Of a DNA stretch of 64,000 nucleotides, positions 1 to 7,577 are shown piece by piece (the stretch's first letter is position 1; each line of letters begins with the position of its first letter). The notes beneath the pieces were generated by a model, which was not told the origin of the DNA, did no database searches, and was given only the letters and a program-made list of their open reading frames with translations. The position numbers and the translations under genes are program-made. Origin of the DNA: a virus; IMG/VR virus record IMGVR_UViG_3300045243_000070, positions 1 through 64,000 of that record; one strand, given 5' to 3'.

Positions 1-298
1 TGTCGATGCGGGGGGCTGAGGACATGGAATTGTCCACCGGGGCCGTCACGACTAAGGTCTCGCCGAGAATGGTCTCGAAAGCCTTGCGAAGGGCTTCGCC
101 CTTGCTCGTCTGTCCGGGTTGCCAGTCACGGGGAAAGGTCTTCAGAACGGTAAGCAACGCTTCCGCTTTCTTGGACACTTTCGGGGCCGGAGCCTGTTTC
201 ACTTTCTTCGGGGCGACAACATCAGGTGTCACCTTGAGAATTTCTTTCCTCAACTCAACCTTATCATTCGCATTCATCTTCACGTTCCTTGTAAACAT
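1..298 (-). CDS. Conserved phage protein, partial (paralog of the next gene)
   Basis: The ATG at 298 follows a GGAGGCA ribosome site and a promoter at 335-363; the frame runs off the window edge, so only about 99 N-terminal residues are seen. It begins MFTRNVKMNANDKVELRKEI, closely matching the start of the protein at 419-940 (MFKRDVMMTDAEKAEMKAEI). Both then have a Lys/Pro/Val-rich linker and a helical segment ending in LGE(T/K)L. It is a tandem paralog; function unknown. Confidence 0.75.
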   Translation of the reverse strand, partial: MFTRNVKMNANDKVELRKEILKVTPDVVAPKKVKQAPAPKVSKKAEALLTVLKTFPRDWQPGQTSKGEALRKAFETILGETLVVTAPVDNSMSSAPRID

Positions 299-334
299 AC
301 TGCCTCCTGTTTTGTTTTGGTACTACTTGCCTAC

Positions 335-363
335 ATGTTAACAGATTGATTGTGATTTGTCAA
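335..363 (-). promoter_or_regulatory. Sigma-70-type promoter
   Basis: On the minus strand: TTGACA, 17 bp, TAACAT. It sits about 30 bp upstream of the start codon at 298. Confidence 0.7.
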
Positions 364-418
364 GAGAAAAAACTTGGGGCCGTCATCTTGACAGAACGGC
401 CCCAGATTTCGTTTGGCC

Positions 419-940
419 TTAGCCTTGCTGTCCGAAGGTTTTAAGGATGGTTTGGGCATCGAGTTTCTTCTGAAGGGTGTTCAAGAAGTGGTCGATTTCC
501 GAATCCATCGCCATCCTGCAATCAGCAGGGTGCATGTGCTTACCGTTCTGACCGTTCTCGTTCAAGCAATAGTCGCTGTAGTCGGTCATGACTAAGACAA
601 CCTTGCCCAGAGGATAACCGTGGTCGGTACTGTCCTCTTCGGGAACAATGGCGGTAAGCCGTTTCATGTCGTCCAGCTTGATACGGGGAAGGTCGGTCAT
701 GTGGGCAGAGACTGACAGCTTCTCGCCTAACATGGCTTCCGCTAACTCCCGCAGGTATTTCCGGCGGTCAGTGCTGAAGTCGACCTTTCCGTTTTCCAAA
801 ACTTTCAAGGTCGCCACAGCCTTAGGTGACAAAGTCACTTTCTTGGCTTTAGTGGGCGGGTTAACCGCCGTCACCTTGACAATTTCGGCCTTCATTTCCG
901 CTTTTTCAGCGTCCGTCATCATCACGTCTCTTTTAAACAT
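419..940 (-). CDS. Conserved phage protein, 173 aa (tandem paralog)
   Basis: The ATG at 940 follows GAGGCGTAGC. No catalytic motif is recognised. Residues 1-35 are charged and helical, followed by a Lys/Pro linker. A more hydrophobic C-terminal half contains KVVLVMTDYSDY, and then an HMHPADCRMAMDSEIDHF segment that could bind metal through its His/Cys residues. The N-terminal half is duplicated in the partial gene at 1-298. It has its own promoter (985-1013), which suggests early expression. Function unknown. Confidence 0.8.
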   Translation of the reverse strand: MFKRDVMMTDAEKAEMKAEIVKVTAVNPPTKAKKVTLSPKAVATLKVLENGKVDFSTDRRKYLRELAEAMLGEKLSVSAHMTDLPRIKLDDMKRLTAIVPEEDSTDHGYPLGKVVLVMTDYSDYCLNENGQNGKHMHPADCRMAMDSEIDHFLNTLQKKLDAQTILKTFGQQG

Positions 941-984
941 GCTACGCCTCCCTGAAAAAATTTACTGCCCTCAACTGTGACTAC

Positions 985-1013
985 ATTGTACCAGACGTTC
1001 GTCTAATTGTCAA
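985..1013 (-). promoter_or_regulatory. Sigma-70-type promoter with extended -10
   Basis: Minus strand: TTGACA, 17 bp ending TGG, TACAAT. The spacer contains an exact inverted repeat AGACG-TT-CGTCT (993-1004), a possible operator. It overlaps the stop codon of the small gene at 1010-1135. Confidence 0.85.
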
Positions 1014-1135
1014 GCACAAAGATAAAAAATTCCACATACCAATACTGTCAAACCTAAAGCACAAAGCCCTCCCAATATAACACTGCCCCAGCTTTCTTCT
1101 TTCGGCAGGAATTGTCCTAAGTAGAAGTGGCTCAT
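1010..1135 (-). CDS. Small membrane protein, 41 aa
   Basis: The ATG overlaps the stop of the preceding gene as ATGA, the usual coupling in this block. After about 16 polar residues there is one long hydrophobic segment (VILGGLCALGLTVLVCGIFY), so a single-pass inner-membrane peptide is likely. No homolog is recognised; small phage membrane peptides of this shape include lysis and superinfection-exclusion factors, but nothing here decides between them. Confidence 0.6.
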   Translation of the reverse strand: MSHFYLGQFLPKEESWGSVILGGLCALGLTVLVCGIFYLCA

Positions 1136-1311
1136 ATCTTCCTCAGTTCCTCAGGTTTGCAGTTCTCGTAAGTCACCGGGTTAGGCTCTTTGACGCTAGG
1201 TTTCGGCCCAACAAAGGCGACTTTAATCACATCCTTAGCTACAGCGTGAACAGTCCCAGCCATGTGCTTTTTAATATGCTCTACGTTGTCTCCAACTGTA
1301 AATTGTTCCAC
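1132..1311 (-). CDS. Hypothetical protein, 59 aa, GTG start
   Basis: GTG start after TAAGGATTAATTAC; begins MEQFTVGDNVEHIKKHMAGT. The pattern F-x-V-G-D-x-V, then a short beta segment VIKVAFVG, resembles small beta-barrel (KOW/SH3-like) phage proteins, but this is only a shape argument. It lies between two overlapping genes in one operon that starts at the promoter at 1890-1918. Confidence 0.55.
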   Translation of the reverse strand: MEQFTVGDNVEHIKKHMAGTVHAVAKDVIKVAFVGPKPSVKEPNPVTYENCKPEELRKI

Positions 1312-1315
1312 GTAA

Positions 1316-1531
1316 TTAATCCTTATAGTACTTTTTTACTGTCTTATTTTTATCAAAGAGGTCATTCTGGAGACCTTCAAACACTCTTTGATTTTTAGGG
1401 TTCTCAGACAACACCCAATTTAGGTAATTAATATTTCCTGCGAGTCTCCTCGCAGTTGAACGGTTATGCGTAGATTCTAAACACCTAGTAAGTTCCTCAA
1501 TTTTATTTATGATTTGTTGTTTTGTTTTCAT
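1316..1531 (-). CDS. Hypothetical helical protein, 71 aa
   Basis: Starts MKTKQQIINKIEELTRCLES; predicted to be two amphipathic helices, strongly basic at the C-terminus (KNKTVKKYYKD). The start overlaps the upstream stop by 4 bp (ATGA). No recognised domain. Confidence 0.65.
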   Translation of the reverse strand: MKTKQQIINKIEELTRCLESTHNRSTARRLAGNINYLNWVLSENPKNQRVFEGLQNDLFDKNKTVKKYYKD

Positions 1532-1851
1532 TTCGCAGGTACTTTGAATTCCTCGCCGTAAGCCCGACCCACCCCAGTGTATTTCATGTTACTATAGGCC
1601 ATCTCTGCGTCATACACCAACCTGCGTAAGGCGTACCGGGTCAATCGACCATTCTTGATAAAGTTCTCCCGCACCCAAGGCGTATCATAGATAAGGGTGA
1701 AGGTATTGCGGGGGTCGGTAATCAGCATCACGGCTTTTTTCTTGTCGATTTTGACCAGCTCGTAGGTAACCTTTTCATACTTCTCGGTAAACCCAATTTG
1801 TTCCTTGGTTACTACCTTGACGTGGTCTCCCAAATATCCGTTCTTTCTCAT
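1528..1851 (-). CDS. Hypothetical protein, 107 aa
   Basis: First gene of the operon downstream of the promoter at 1890-1918, with a GGGGGCAGGAC ribosome site. The N-terminus (GDHVKVVTKEQIGF, then YELVKIDKKKAVML) looks like a small beta-barrel; the C-terminal half is helical and basic (RYALRRLVYDAEMAYSNMKY). Function unknown. Confidence 0.7.
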   Translation of the reverse strand: MRKNGYLGDHVKVVTKEQIGFTEKYEKVTYELVKIDKKKAVMLITDPRNTFTLIYDTPWVRENFIKNGRLTRYALRRLVYDAEMAYSNMKYTGVGRAYGEEFKVPAK

Positions 1852-1889
1852 GTCCTGCCCCCTTTGTTGTTAATCTCTACTGTGACTAC

Positions 1890-1918
1890 ATTGTACCAGA
1901 GTCACAGTAGATTGTCAA
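1890..1918 (-). promoter_or_regulatory. Sigma-70-type promoter with overlapping inverted repeat
   Basis: Minus strand TTGACA, 17 bp, TGG-TACAAT. A perfect 11-bp inverted repeat, TCTACTGTGAC ... GTCACAGTAGA, flanks the -10 (1876-1911). The arms are separated by 14 bp that include the -10 element, as expected for a repressor site. Confidence 0.85.
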
Positions 1919-1927
1919 GAGAAATCT

Positions 1928-3304
1928 TTAGGCCCTTTTAGCTAGAATCTTCAGAGCCTGTTCGTATTCCTCTTTGCCAAACCTGTTGTCCGCAACTGAA
2001 GGTATCCAGTGTTTGCTCATCTCAGGGTCAGTGATAGGGTCGTCATCGAGGATAACATAGCTCTCGATTTTTTCACCTTTCCACTGCTCCAACCAAGCTT
2101 TTATTTCACGTTGACGTGGCTTCCAGCTCCAATTAGCTGGGTCTGGTTTTTTCAACCCGAATTTTTTCTTGAACCAATCTATTGGCGAGATTGTTTCTTT
2201 CGGTAGGCTGGTTGGGGTTATCCCCGCCTCACCACCCAAAGAACAGTCTAACGGGAGACCAATATATCTGGCGCACGATTCCCAGCCAGCATATCGGCGT
2301 GTGGTTGAGTAGACAATCTTTGCTCCCGTCTCTTCAACCAAAGCTTTGAGATATTTGACGCAATCGGGGTTTGCTTCGTCTTTATAAAAGACTGGCTCAG
2401 GAAATGTCTGGCGCTTGCGATGTTCATCCCATTTGTTGGTTTGCTTGTTCTGGCGCATAGTTTCAATACCGGGAAGGGAAGGCGTGTACTCCTCACCAGC
2501 ACGAACAAAGGGCGTGTACTTAACCCCTTGGCTATTGAACCCTTCGATATCTAATCCATCGTGGTCAAAGCCATAACGATTGTACCCGTTCCTGTCGAAA
2601 CCTCTTTTGTCATACCCATCTTTTTTAAATCCGTCCTTGTCATAACCCTCGCTGTCGTATCCGTCTTTGGCGAATCCGTCTCTATCGAATTCCCATTTGT
2701 CGTAACCTTCTTTGTCGTAGCCGTTCTTATCATAACCCTCGGCATCGTATTCAAAAAGTTCTGGTCTTTCTTTTTTAAGTTCTGAGACTTCAACGTAGCC
2801 GGGAAATTCTTCTTCCCTCAGAGCGGATTTTTCAATCCAATTTTCTGGCTCGGCACAAGGGTCACCAATTCTGCGCCCCTTGCTCTCCTCAACGATAGCC
2901 TTTCTCTCTTCGATAGCCTCTTGTTCCATCTGGGCATGCATTTCTTTTTCCGCAAGCCAAGCCTCTGAGCTTTGTGGTTCTTTAGACATGTTCAAAAGCA
3001 TTTGTTCTTGCGCTTTCCAAGCCTGTTCGTCAAAGTCATCACCAGCACCCGCACCAAAAGCCCCGTCCTCTGGCCCACGGCTATCAACCATAAGGCCAAG
3101 AGGATGTTCGTTGTGAGATTTTTCTTCTTCCTCTATTTCCCTAAATAGTTCTTCATAATCTTTTTCGGTCATGACGTTTTTAGGCTTCGCCGGATAGAAG
3201 TCATGGCTTACGTCAGCACCTACACCAACTCCACCGTTGTATCGGAAAGGGGTGTCAATTGTACCGTTGAAGTCTAAGAAGATTATCTTTAGTCCTTTTT
3301 TCAT
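1928..3304 (-). CDS. HAD-fold protein (SAK-type) with pentapeptide-repeat insert, 458 aa
   Basis: Residues 6-15 read KIIFLDFNGT, the HAD motif I with nucleophile D11 but Asn instead of the usual second Asp. Near the C-terminus are KIVYSTTRR (motif II), basic helix RQREIKAWL (motif III) and YVILDDDP (motif IV), the arrangement of HAD domains in phage RNA-repair ('Swiss army knife') proteins. Between them, residues 186-260 hold 15 tandem pentapeptides [YF]-D-x-x-G (2525-2749). The start overlaps the stop of the upstream gene (ATGA). A paralog without the repeats is at 5046-6029. Phosphatase function is inferred, and the Asn makes catalysis uncertain. Confidence 0.75.
   Translation of the reverse strand: MKKGLKIIFLDFNGTIDTPFRYNGGVGVGADVSHDFYPAKPKNVMTEKDYEELFREIEEEEKSHNEHPLGLMVDSRGPEDGAFGAGAGDDFDEQAWKAQEQMLLNMSKEPQSSEAWLAEKEMHAQMEQEAIEERKAIVEESKGRRIGDPCAEPENWIEKSALREEEFPGYVEVSELKKERPELFEYDAEGYDKNGYDKEGYDKWEFDRDGFAKDGYDSEGYDKDGFKKDGYDKRGFDRNGYNRYGFDHDGLDIEGFNSQGVKYTPFVRAGEEYTPSLPGIETMRQNKQTNKWDEHRKRQTFPEPVFYKDEANPDCVKYLKALVEETGAKIVYSTTRRYAGWESCARYIGLPLDCSLGGEAGITPTSLPKETISPIDWFKKKFGLKKPDPANWSWKPRQREIKAWLEQWKGEKIESYVILDDDPITDPEMSKHWIPSVADNRFGKEEYEQALKILAKRA
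2525..2749 (-). repeat. In-frame tandem pentapeptide (15-bp) repeats
   Basis: Fifteen consecutive five-residue units of the form Y/F-D-x-x-G (for example YDKNG, YDKEG, FDRDG), each 15 bp, inside the HAD gene. Units differ by several bases, so the array has diverged and is not a recent slippage product. The other HAD paralog lacks it. Confidence 0.9.
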
Positions 3305-4059
3305 ACCGCCACCCTCACTTTCGCATCGCCCATTTTGGTAACTTGAACCTGAAGCCTCTTAATGCTCTTAGCCTTTTGCATCATGGCTTTAGCCTTGACG
3401 GTCTTAAGGCGTAACTTAACGGCCTCGATAACATCTGTGTGAGGGACGTGCTCAAGCATGTACTTAAGCACCTTGCGGGTTACGTTGTTATTGTTAATGA
3501 TCTGGTGATAGTGGTGGTGGTCTGTGTATTCGTCCATGAATTTGACAGCACCTTTCAGCGCTATCAACATGGTTTCTTCGTTGCACAAATCACTGCGAAG
3601 AATTTCACCGATTGTGGAGCCCGTGAATCCATTCTCAACCCCGATTTTCATCTGATCTCTCAGGGTGAATGTTTGACCACGGTAATTGCGGTAAGGGTTG
3701 CACTTCAGCTGAGCCTCGACCTTTTCAAAGCGGTTAGCAAGTCGAGTCATCATGGGGATAAACTCAGGGGTAGCCTCACGGAGATTTCCTGCGTGAGCAA
3801 ACATCATGTCCATTTTGCCATCCAAGATAGTCTTGCGGATAACATCAGGCATGTTCACAAAGCCTTCAAGGTGTTCCCTGTGGTCAGTTTTGAAGACGTG
3901 GATAATCCCGTAGTGACCAACCATGTTGTTCCAGTCGATTGCGTTTCGACCTTCCCCTCGCTGGTCATACCAAGCGATAATGTCCTCATCCGTGAGAAAG
4001 ATAAAACCCTCATCCGGTTTCCCCTTATTGACATGGAACCAACTCGCCATTTCAGCCAT
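3301..4059 (-). CDS. Conserved phage protein paired with HAD gene, 252 aa
   Basis: Starts MAEMASWF; conserved blocks shared with 6026-6844 include FLTDxDxIA, HAGNLxEATPEFIP, DQMKIGVxxGFxGSxIG and a His-rich DHHHYHQIINN. Its stop overlaps the HAD start by 4 bp, as in the paralogous pair, so the two products probably work together. The C-terminus is Lys-rich. No known domain recognised; the His cluster could bind metal. Confidence 0.8.
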   Translation of the reverse strand: MAEMASWFHVNKGKPDEGFIFLTDEDIIAWYDQRGEGRNAIDWNNMVGHYGIIHVFKTDHREHLEGFVNMPDVIRKTILDGKMDMMFAHAGNLREATPEFIPMMTRLANRFEKVEAQLKCNPYRNYRGQTFTLRDQMKIGVENGFTGSTIGEILRSDLCNEETMLIALKGAVKFMDEYTDHHHYHQIINNNNVTRKVLKYMLEHVPHTDVIEAVKLRLKTVKAKAMMQKAKSIKRLQVQVTKMGDAKVRVAV

Positions 4060-4101
4060 CGTCTACCCCCTGACCTCTTTATTAATTTCCACTACTCAAC
4101 C

Positions 4102-4130
4102 ATTGTATCAAACTTCCAGCAGATTGTCAA
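4102..4130 (-). promoter_or_regulatory. Sigma-70-type promoter
   Basis: Minus strand TTGACA, 17 bp, TACAAT; about 40 bp upstream of the start at 4059, serving the two-gene HAD cassette. Confidence 0.8.
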
Positions 4131-4133
4131 CAG

Positions 4134-4460
4134 TTATTTTTTATTTTTAACTTCTTCTTGCTTTACCCGAATCTCTACAGTATAGGAGTCACCGTTGAAA
4201 TAAAGTGGGTATTCTCCCAGCAGTTCCTCGGATGGGTCAGTAGTGGCAACTTCAAAGTCACCGTTGTACAGGGCACTTCCAACATACGGCCTGTCACCAT
4301 TGCACACCATAACATCTGCCTCGATACCGCCTCCAAAATCTACTTGAAACAACTTAAGGATTTCATCACGGCCTAAGTCTTCAACGGGCTTTCCTTTATC
4401 CAGAAATTTCTGAACATCAGCGTATTCTTCTCGGCTGATATCGATAGTCCGTTTTTGCAT
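4134..4460 (-). CDS. Hypothetical acidic protein, 108 aa
   Basis: Starts MQKRTIDISREEYADVQKFL after GAGAGGCC. Residues 45-100 alternate short beta strands (IEADVMVCNGD, YPLYFNGDSYTVEIRV). Third gene of the operon that begins at 4974. No recognised domain. Confidence 0.65.
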   Translation of the reverse strand: MQKRTIDISREEYADVQKFLDKGKPVEDLGRDEILKLFQVDFGGGIEADVMVCNGDRPYVGSALYNGDFEVATTDPSEELLGEYPLYFNGDSYTVEIRVKQEEVKNKK

Positions 4461-4496
4461 TTAAAGGCCTCTCAGTTCAAAGATTTTTAAACTCAG

Positions 4497-4664
4497 CTAG
4501 ATGTGTCCGTCTTTTTTATCTCTATCGGCATGGTGTGACCAGTGTTTTTTGATGAAAGGCCACAACAAAGCACCGATGATTAAATCGAATACAACCATCA
4601 GAAATATTTCAAACATCCAATGTGCTGGGCTTCTCATCAAATCCCAGAAGGTTTCGTGTCCCAT
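4497..4664 (-). CDS. Small membrane protein, 55 aa
   Basis: Starts MGHETFWDLMRSPAHWMFEI; a hydrophobic span (IFLMVVFDLIIGALLWPFI) is followed by a basic His/Lys/Asp tail. The MGHET..DL..SPAHW opening, with a helix directly behind, suggests an amphipathic anchor preceding one transmembrane helix. It lies between two hypothetical genes in the same operon. Function unknown. Confidence 0.65.
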   Translation of the reverse strand: MGHETFWDLMRSPAHWMFEIFLMVVFDLIIGALLWPFIKKHWSHHADRDKKDGHI

Positions 4665-4665
4665 C

Positions 4666-4974
4666 TTAGTTTCCGGTAGGGACAGGGCCTACTTTAAAAG
4701 CTGGTGGAGTATTAGACGGTTGACAGCCGGGGCAAGTGTTTTCTTGGGTATCGTCTTCGTCAGTATCTTCCTCGAAGTCGAAACCTAAGGCCTCTAACAG
4801 CCCCTTATAATCGTCATCGGTTAGGTCGATACAAGAGTCTTCTTTCCAGTAGTCGAAGATACATCCGGCTAAGTCCCCGATATCTGGAATGACCCCGCAC
4901 CGCTCAAAATAATTCTGGGCATCCTTGCGGTATTTTTCAACGACTTTCGTAAAGACATTTGTTTTTTGAGCCAT
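4666..4974 (-). CDS. Hypothetical acidic protein, 102 aa
   Basis: The N-terminal half is helical (VFTKVVEKYRKDAQNYFERC). A very acidic stretch (DFEEDTDEDDTQ) and a CPGC near the C-terminus follow. First gene after the promoter at 5009-5037. No recognised domain. Confidence 0.7.
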   Translation of the reverse strand: MAQKTNVFTKVVEKYRKDAQNYFERCGVIPDIGDLAGCIFDYWKEDSCIDLTDDDYKGLLEALGFDFEEDTDEDDTQENTCPGCQPSNTPPAFKVGPVPTGN

Positions 4975-5008
4975 TGTGTGCCCCCTCGTTATTTCCTACA
5001 TTGAAATC

Positions 5009-5037
5009 ATTGTACCAGAAACTCAATCGATTGTCAA
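5009..5037 (-). promoter_or_regulatory. Sigma-70-type promoter with extended -10
   Basis: Minus strand TTGACA, 17 bp ending TGG, TACAAT; drives the operon 4974-4134. Confidence 0.85.
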
Positions 5038-5045
5038 GGCTTAAC

Positions 5046-6029
5046 TTATCCCTTGGACAATATTTTCAGGGCCTCGGTATATTCAGCTTTCTGAAAACCA
5101 TTCTTAGCGATAGACGAAACCCAGTGAAGTTTCATTTGATTATCCGTGATAGGGTCATCATCAAGGATAACATAGTTCAGAATCTTCACGCCAGACCATT
5201 GCAGAAACCAGCGCTTAATTTCCTGCTGGCGTTCTTTCCAAGCCATCGTCCCGTCAGTGTAAATAAGTTTCGTCTGTCCTTCACTTCTACCTCCAAACAA
5301 ACTGACTGGAACCTCAGGAGTCACGCCGAATTTACCACCTAAGGAGTACCGCTTTGGTAAGCCTAAGTAATTGGCGCACGATTCCCACCCACCAGACCTA
5401 CGTGTTGAGGAGTAAACAATCTTAGCCCCGGTCTTATCTAAAAGCTGTTTAAGAAATTTTACAGAGTTCTTATCCGGCCCATAGTTAATGGCAGTGTACT
5501 TGTACCCCTTCCCAATGTAACTGTCCCTGTAATAATCATCCTCGTAGTAATCGTGACCACGGAAAATGTTCGTGTCTTGCTCAACATCTTTCCACGTGTT
5601 AGTCCTGTCATCGTAGTATCGTACTTTGGAAGATACCTTGGCCTCAGCCCCTCCGTACTTGTGACCGTAAGGGTCTTGCCAATCCTCATTAACACGAGTC
5701 ACCGGAGCAACATAAAAGTCTTTTCCTACGTGCTCATAAAAATTATTAGGGTCGTTGCTCGGTTTCTTCGCAGTCCAGTTTTTGGTAAACCTCTGGAACA
5801 GCGAAGGCTTAACGGCCTTCTTTGCTTCCTTGGCCTGACGAACAAGTTCTCTCGCTCTTTCTATCGGCTTGATTTTCGGCGCAACCTTTACTGGTGCGGG
5901 TTTTACCTTGACCTTAGCGGGTTTGCCGTATGTCTCGACCTTCGTGTCCTTCCAGCTGGAACCGATAGGCTCATCCATTGTTCCAGTGAAGTCAACGAAG
6001 ACTATTTTCAGTGGTTTGTTCATGTTCAC
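5046..6029 (-). CDS. HAD-fold protein (SAK-type), 327 aa, paralog of 1928-3304
   Basis: Motif I is KIVFVDFTGT (residues 9-17): nucleophile D13, with Thr at the second-Asp position. Motif II is KIVYSSTRR, followed by GGWESCANYLGLP as in the paralog; motif IV is YVILDDDPITD. The central linker is Lys/Pro/Ala-rich and then Tyr/Asp-rich (YYEDDYYRDSYIGKGY), without pentapeptides. Its start overlaps the partner gene by 4 bp. Probably nucleic-acid end processing or a catalytically weakened version of it; this is inferred. Confidence 0.75.
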   Translation of the reverse strand: MNMNKPLKIVFVDFTGTMDEPIGSSWKDTKVETYGKPAKVKVKPAPVKVAPKIKPIERARELVRQAKEAKKAVKPSLFQRFTKNWTAKKPSNDPNNFYEHVGKDFYVAPVTRVNEDWQDPYGHKYGGAEAKVSSKVRYYDDRTNTWKDVEQDTNIFRGHDYYEDDYYRDSYIGKGYKYTAINYGPDKNSVKFLKQLLDKTGAKIVYSSTRRSGGWESCANYLGLPKRYSLGGKFGVTPEVPVSLFGGRSEGQTKLIYTDGTMAWKERQQEIKRWFLQWSGVKILNYVILDDDPITDNQMKLHWVSSIAKNGFQKAEYTEALKILSKG

Positions 6030-6844
6030 GCCGTCACTCGGATTTTAGCTTTTCCTCTTTTGATTATTTTTATCTTCATTTTCTTAACCCGCTCGATTTT
6101 CAGCTGAATTTTCTTAGCCTTGTCAGCCTCGATCTTTGCCTGCTCCATACGCAATTCTTTTGTGCTCGGTTGGGAGGGTAATTTCACCTGTACGAACCCC
6201 GTAAGCCGTTTTACGGCATTCTCTTGAACATCTGCGAAGGGTATGTTCTTTAGAATGTATTGCAAAATGTTTTTGGTGACAAAGCGATTGTTGATAATGT
6301 CGTGGTAGTGGTGATGGTTGGAATGTGAATCCATTAAATCCCTCGCACCAAGTAAGGCCACCATCATTGCCTCTTCCGTGCATCCTTCCTCACGTAAAAG
6401 GTTTCCAATTGAGGAGCCTTTGAAACCTCGCTTCACTCCGATTTTCATCTGGTCGAGGTTGCTGATAATCTTATCTTGGAAGTCCACGTAAGGGTTATCG
6501 GCAAGCTGAGCCTTGACGTTTCTGAACCTTGAGGCAAGGCGTTTCATTGTGGGGATGAATTCGGGAGTAGCTTCGTGTAGATTCCCGGCATGGGCGAACA
6601 ACATGTCCATCTTACCGTCAAAGATTTGTTTCTTAATGACGGGGGGCATTCCAACAAAACCCTCGTGGTGAGTCTGGTTCCGGTCTGGTATGTGGAAGAC
6701 CCTCATCAGTCCACCGTGGCCTACGAAGTCATTCCAGTTGATATTTTGACCACCCATCTCGTTCTCGTGATAGGCGATAACATCGTCATCCGTTAAGAAT
6801 ATGTATCCGTCAACTGTTCTGAACCAGCTTGCCATTTCTGACAT
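6026..6844 (-). CDS. Conserved phage protein paired with HAD gene, 272 aa
   Basis: Paralog of 3301-4059: shared MASWF start, FLTDDDVIA, AHAGNLHEATPEFIP, LDQMKIGV, SNHHHYHDIINN. The C-terminal 60 residues are a Lys/Glu helix ending in a basic tail. The ribosome site is TTAGGGGGTAGCAC. It forms the second copy of the two-gene cassette. Function unknown. Confidence 0.8.
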   Translation of the reverse strand: MSEMASWFRTVDGYIFLTDDDVIAYHENEMGGQNINWNDFVGHGGLMRVFHIPDRNQTHHEGFVGMPPVIKKQIFDGKMDMLFAHAGNLHEATPEFIPTMKRLASRFRNVKAQLADNPYVDFQDKIISNLDQMKIGVKRGFKGSSIGNLLREEGCTEEAMMVALLGARDLMDSHSNHHHYHDIINNRFVTKNILQYILKNIPFADVQENAVKRLTGFVQVKLPSQPSTKELRMEQAKIEADKAKKIQLKIERVKKMKIKIIKRGKAKIRVTA

Positions 6845-6890
6845 GTGCTACCCCCTAAGGTTTTTTTGTACTTCCCTCTACTGTGAAAAC

Positions 6891-6919
6891 ATTGTACCAG
6901 AAGACTGCTCGATTGTCAA
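6891..6919 (-). promoter_or_regulatory. Sigma-70-type promoter with extended -10
   Basis: Minus strand TTGACA, 17 bp ending TGG, TACAAT. The flanking CTACTGTGA matches one arm of the inverted repeat at 1876-1911, so the two promoters may share a regulator. Confidence 0.85.
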
Positions 6920-6928
6920 GAGAAAAAA

Positions 6929-7060
6929 TTAATCATTTCCGTGGATGAAATTGTACCAGCGTATTTGAAGCATTTGTTTGTTGACATTAACAGTCACCTT
7001 ACATAGCCAAAATAACACTACAAAGGCCTGTTTAGTCTGTGATATTGACCAGAGCTTCAT
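6929..7060 (-). CDS. Small conserved protein, 43 aa (paralog of 9552-9683)
   Basis: The ATG at 7060 follows a strong AGGAGGTTAC site. The product starts MKLWSISQTKQ and ends QMLQIRWYNFIHGND. The product at 9552-9683 starts MKLWTVAQTKQ and ends QMLQIKFYNFTHGDD. Equal length and conserved ends in two separate loci show this is a real gene. The middle is hydrophobic (AFVVLFWLCKVTV), possibly a membrane-associated helix. Confidence 0.75.
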   Translation of the reverse strand: MKLWSISQTKQAFVVLFWLCKVTVNVNKQMLQIRWYNFIHGND

Positions 7061-7068
7061 GTAACCTC

Positions 7069-7347
7069 CTAGATTGTAATTTCATGCAAAGAATCGGCCT
7101 CTATGTGTAAATTTGGAACCAGTGGCGTTATCCCATCTTTTAAAGCGCAGTAATAACCACGCCCATTTTGAGAAGGTCGTGAATCATGTTGTCTATCGTC
7201 CGAAACACTTTTAATATAAGCGTACATATTCCCAGTATATTCACCAAAATCTTCAAAAGCCATTTGTGGTGTAACATAACAATGAAACATATATTCTTGC
7301 CCACCGTATAATACAAGCTGACCGGGTTTAAATTTTGTCTCACTCAT
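7069..7347 (-). CDS. Hypothetical protein, 92 aa (paralog of next gene)
   Basis: N-terminus FKPGQLVLYGGQEYMFHCYVT parallels FKMGNKVTHRGRTYIFYCYTT in 7344-7577, and both contain RPSQN. It looks like a small beta-barrel fold; tandem duplication is likely. The start overlaps the upstream stop by 4 bp. Function unknown. Confidence 0.7.
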   Translation of the reverse strand: MSETKFKPGQLVLYGGQEYMFHCYVTPQMAFEDFGEYTGNMYAYIKSVSDDRQHDSRPSQNGRGYYCALKDGITPLVPNLHIEADSLHEITI

Positions 7348-7577
7348 GGGCTCACCATATCCAGTTCATCAAATCTCACCCAGTACAGGGGCTTATTGTT
7401 TTGTGAAGGCCTCGCACAAAAATCGGTAGGGGCATTTGTAGGTGAGTCAACATAATACCCTTTCCACTCAGTACCAAGTCCATCAATAACGCCCATTTCT
7501 TTTGTTGTATAGCAATAGAAAATATATGTTCTTCCCCTATGCGTTACCTTGTTTCCCATTTTAAAAAAGGTACTCAT
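7344..7577 (-). CDS. Hypothetical protein, 77 aa
   Basis: Paralog of 7069-7347 (shared FK.G..V...G..Y.F.CY.T and RPSQN). Coupled to its neighbours through ATGA overlaps on both sides. Confidence 0.7.
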   Translation of the reverse strand: MSTFFKMGNKVTHRGRTYIFYCYTTKEMGVIDGLGTEWKGYYVDSPTNAPTDFCARPSQNNKPLYWVRFDELDMVSP

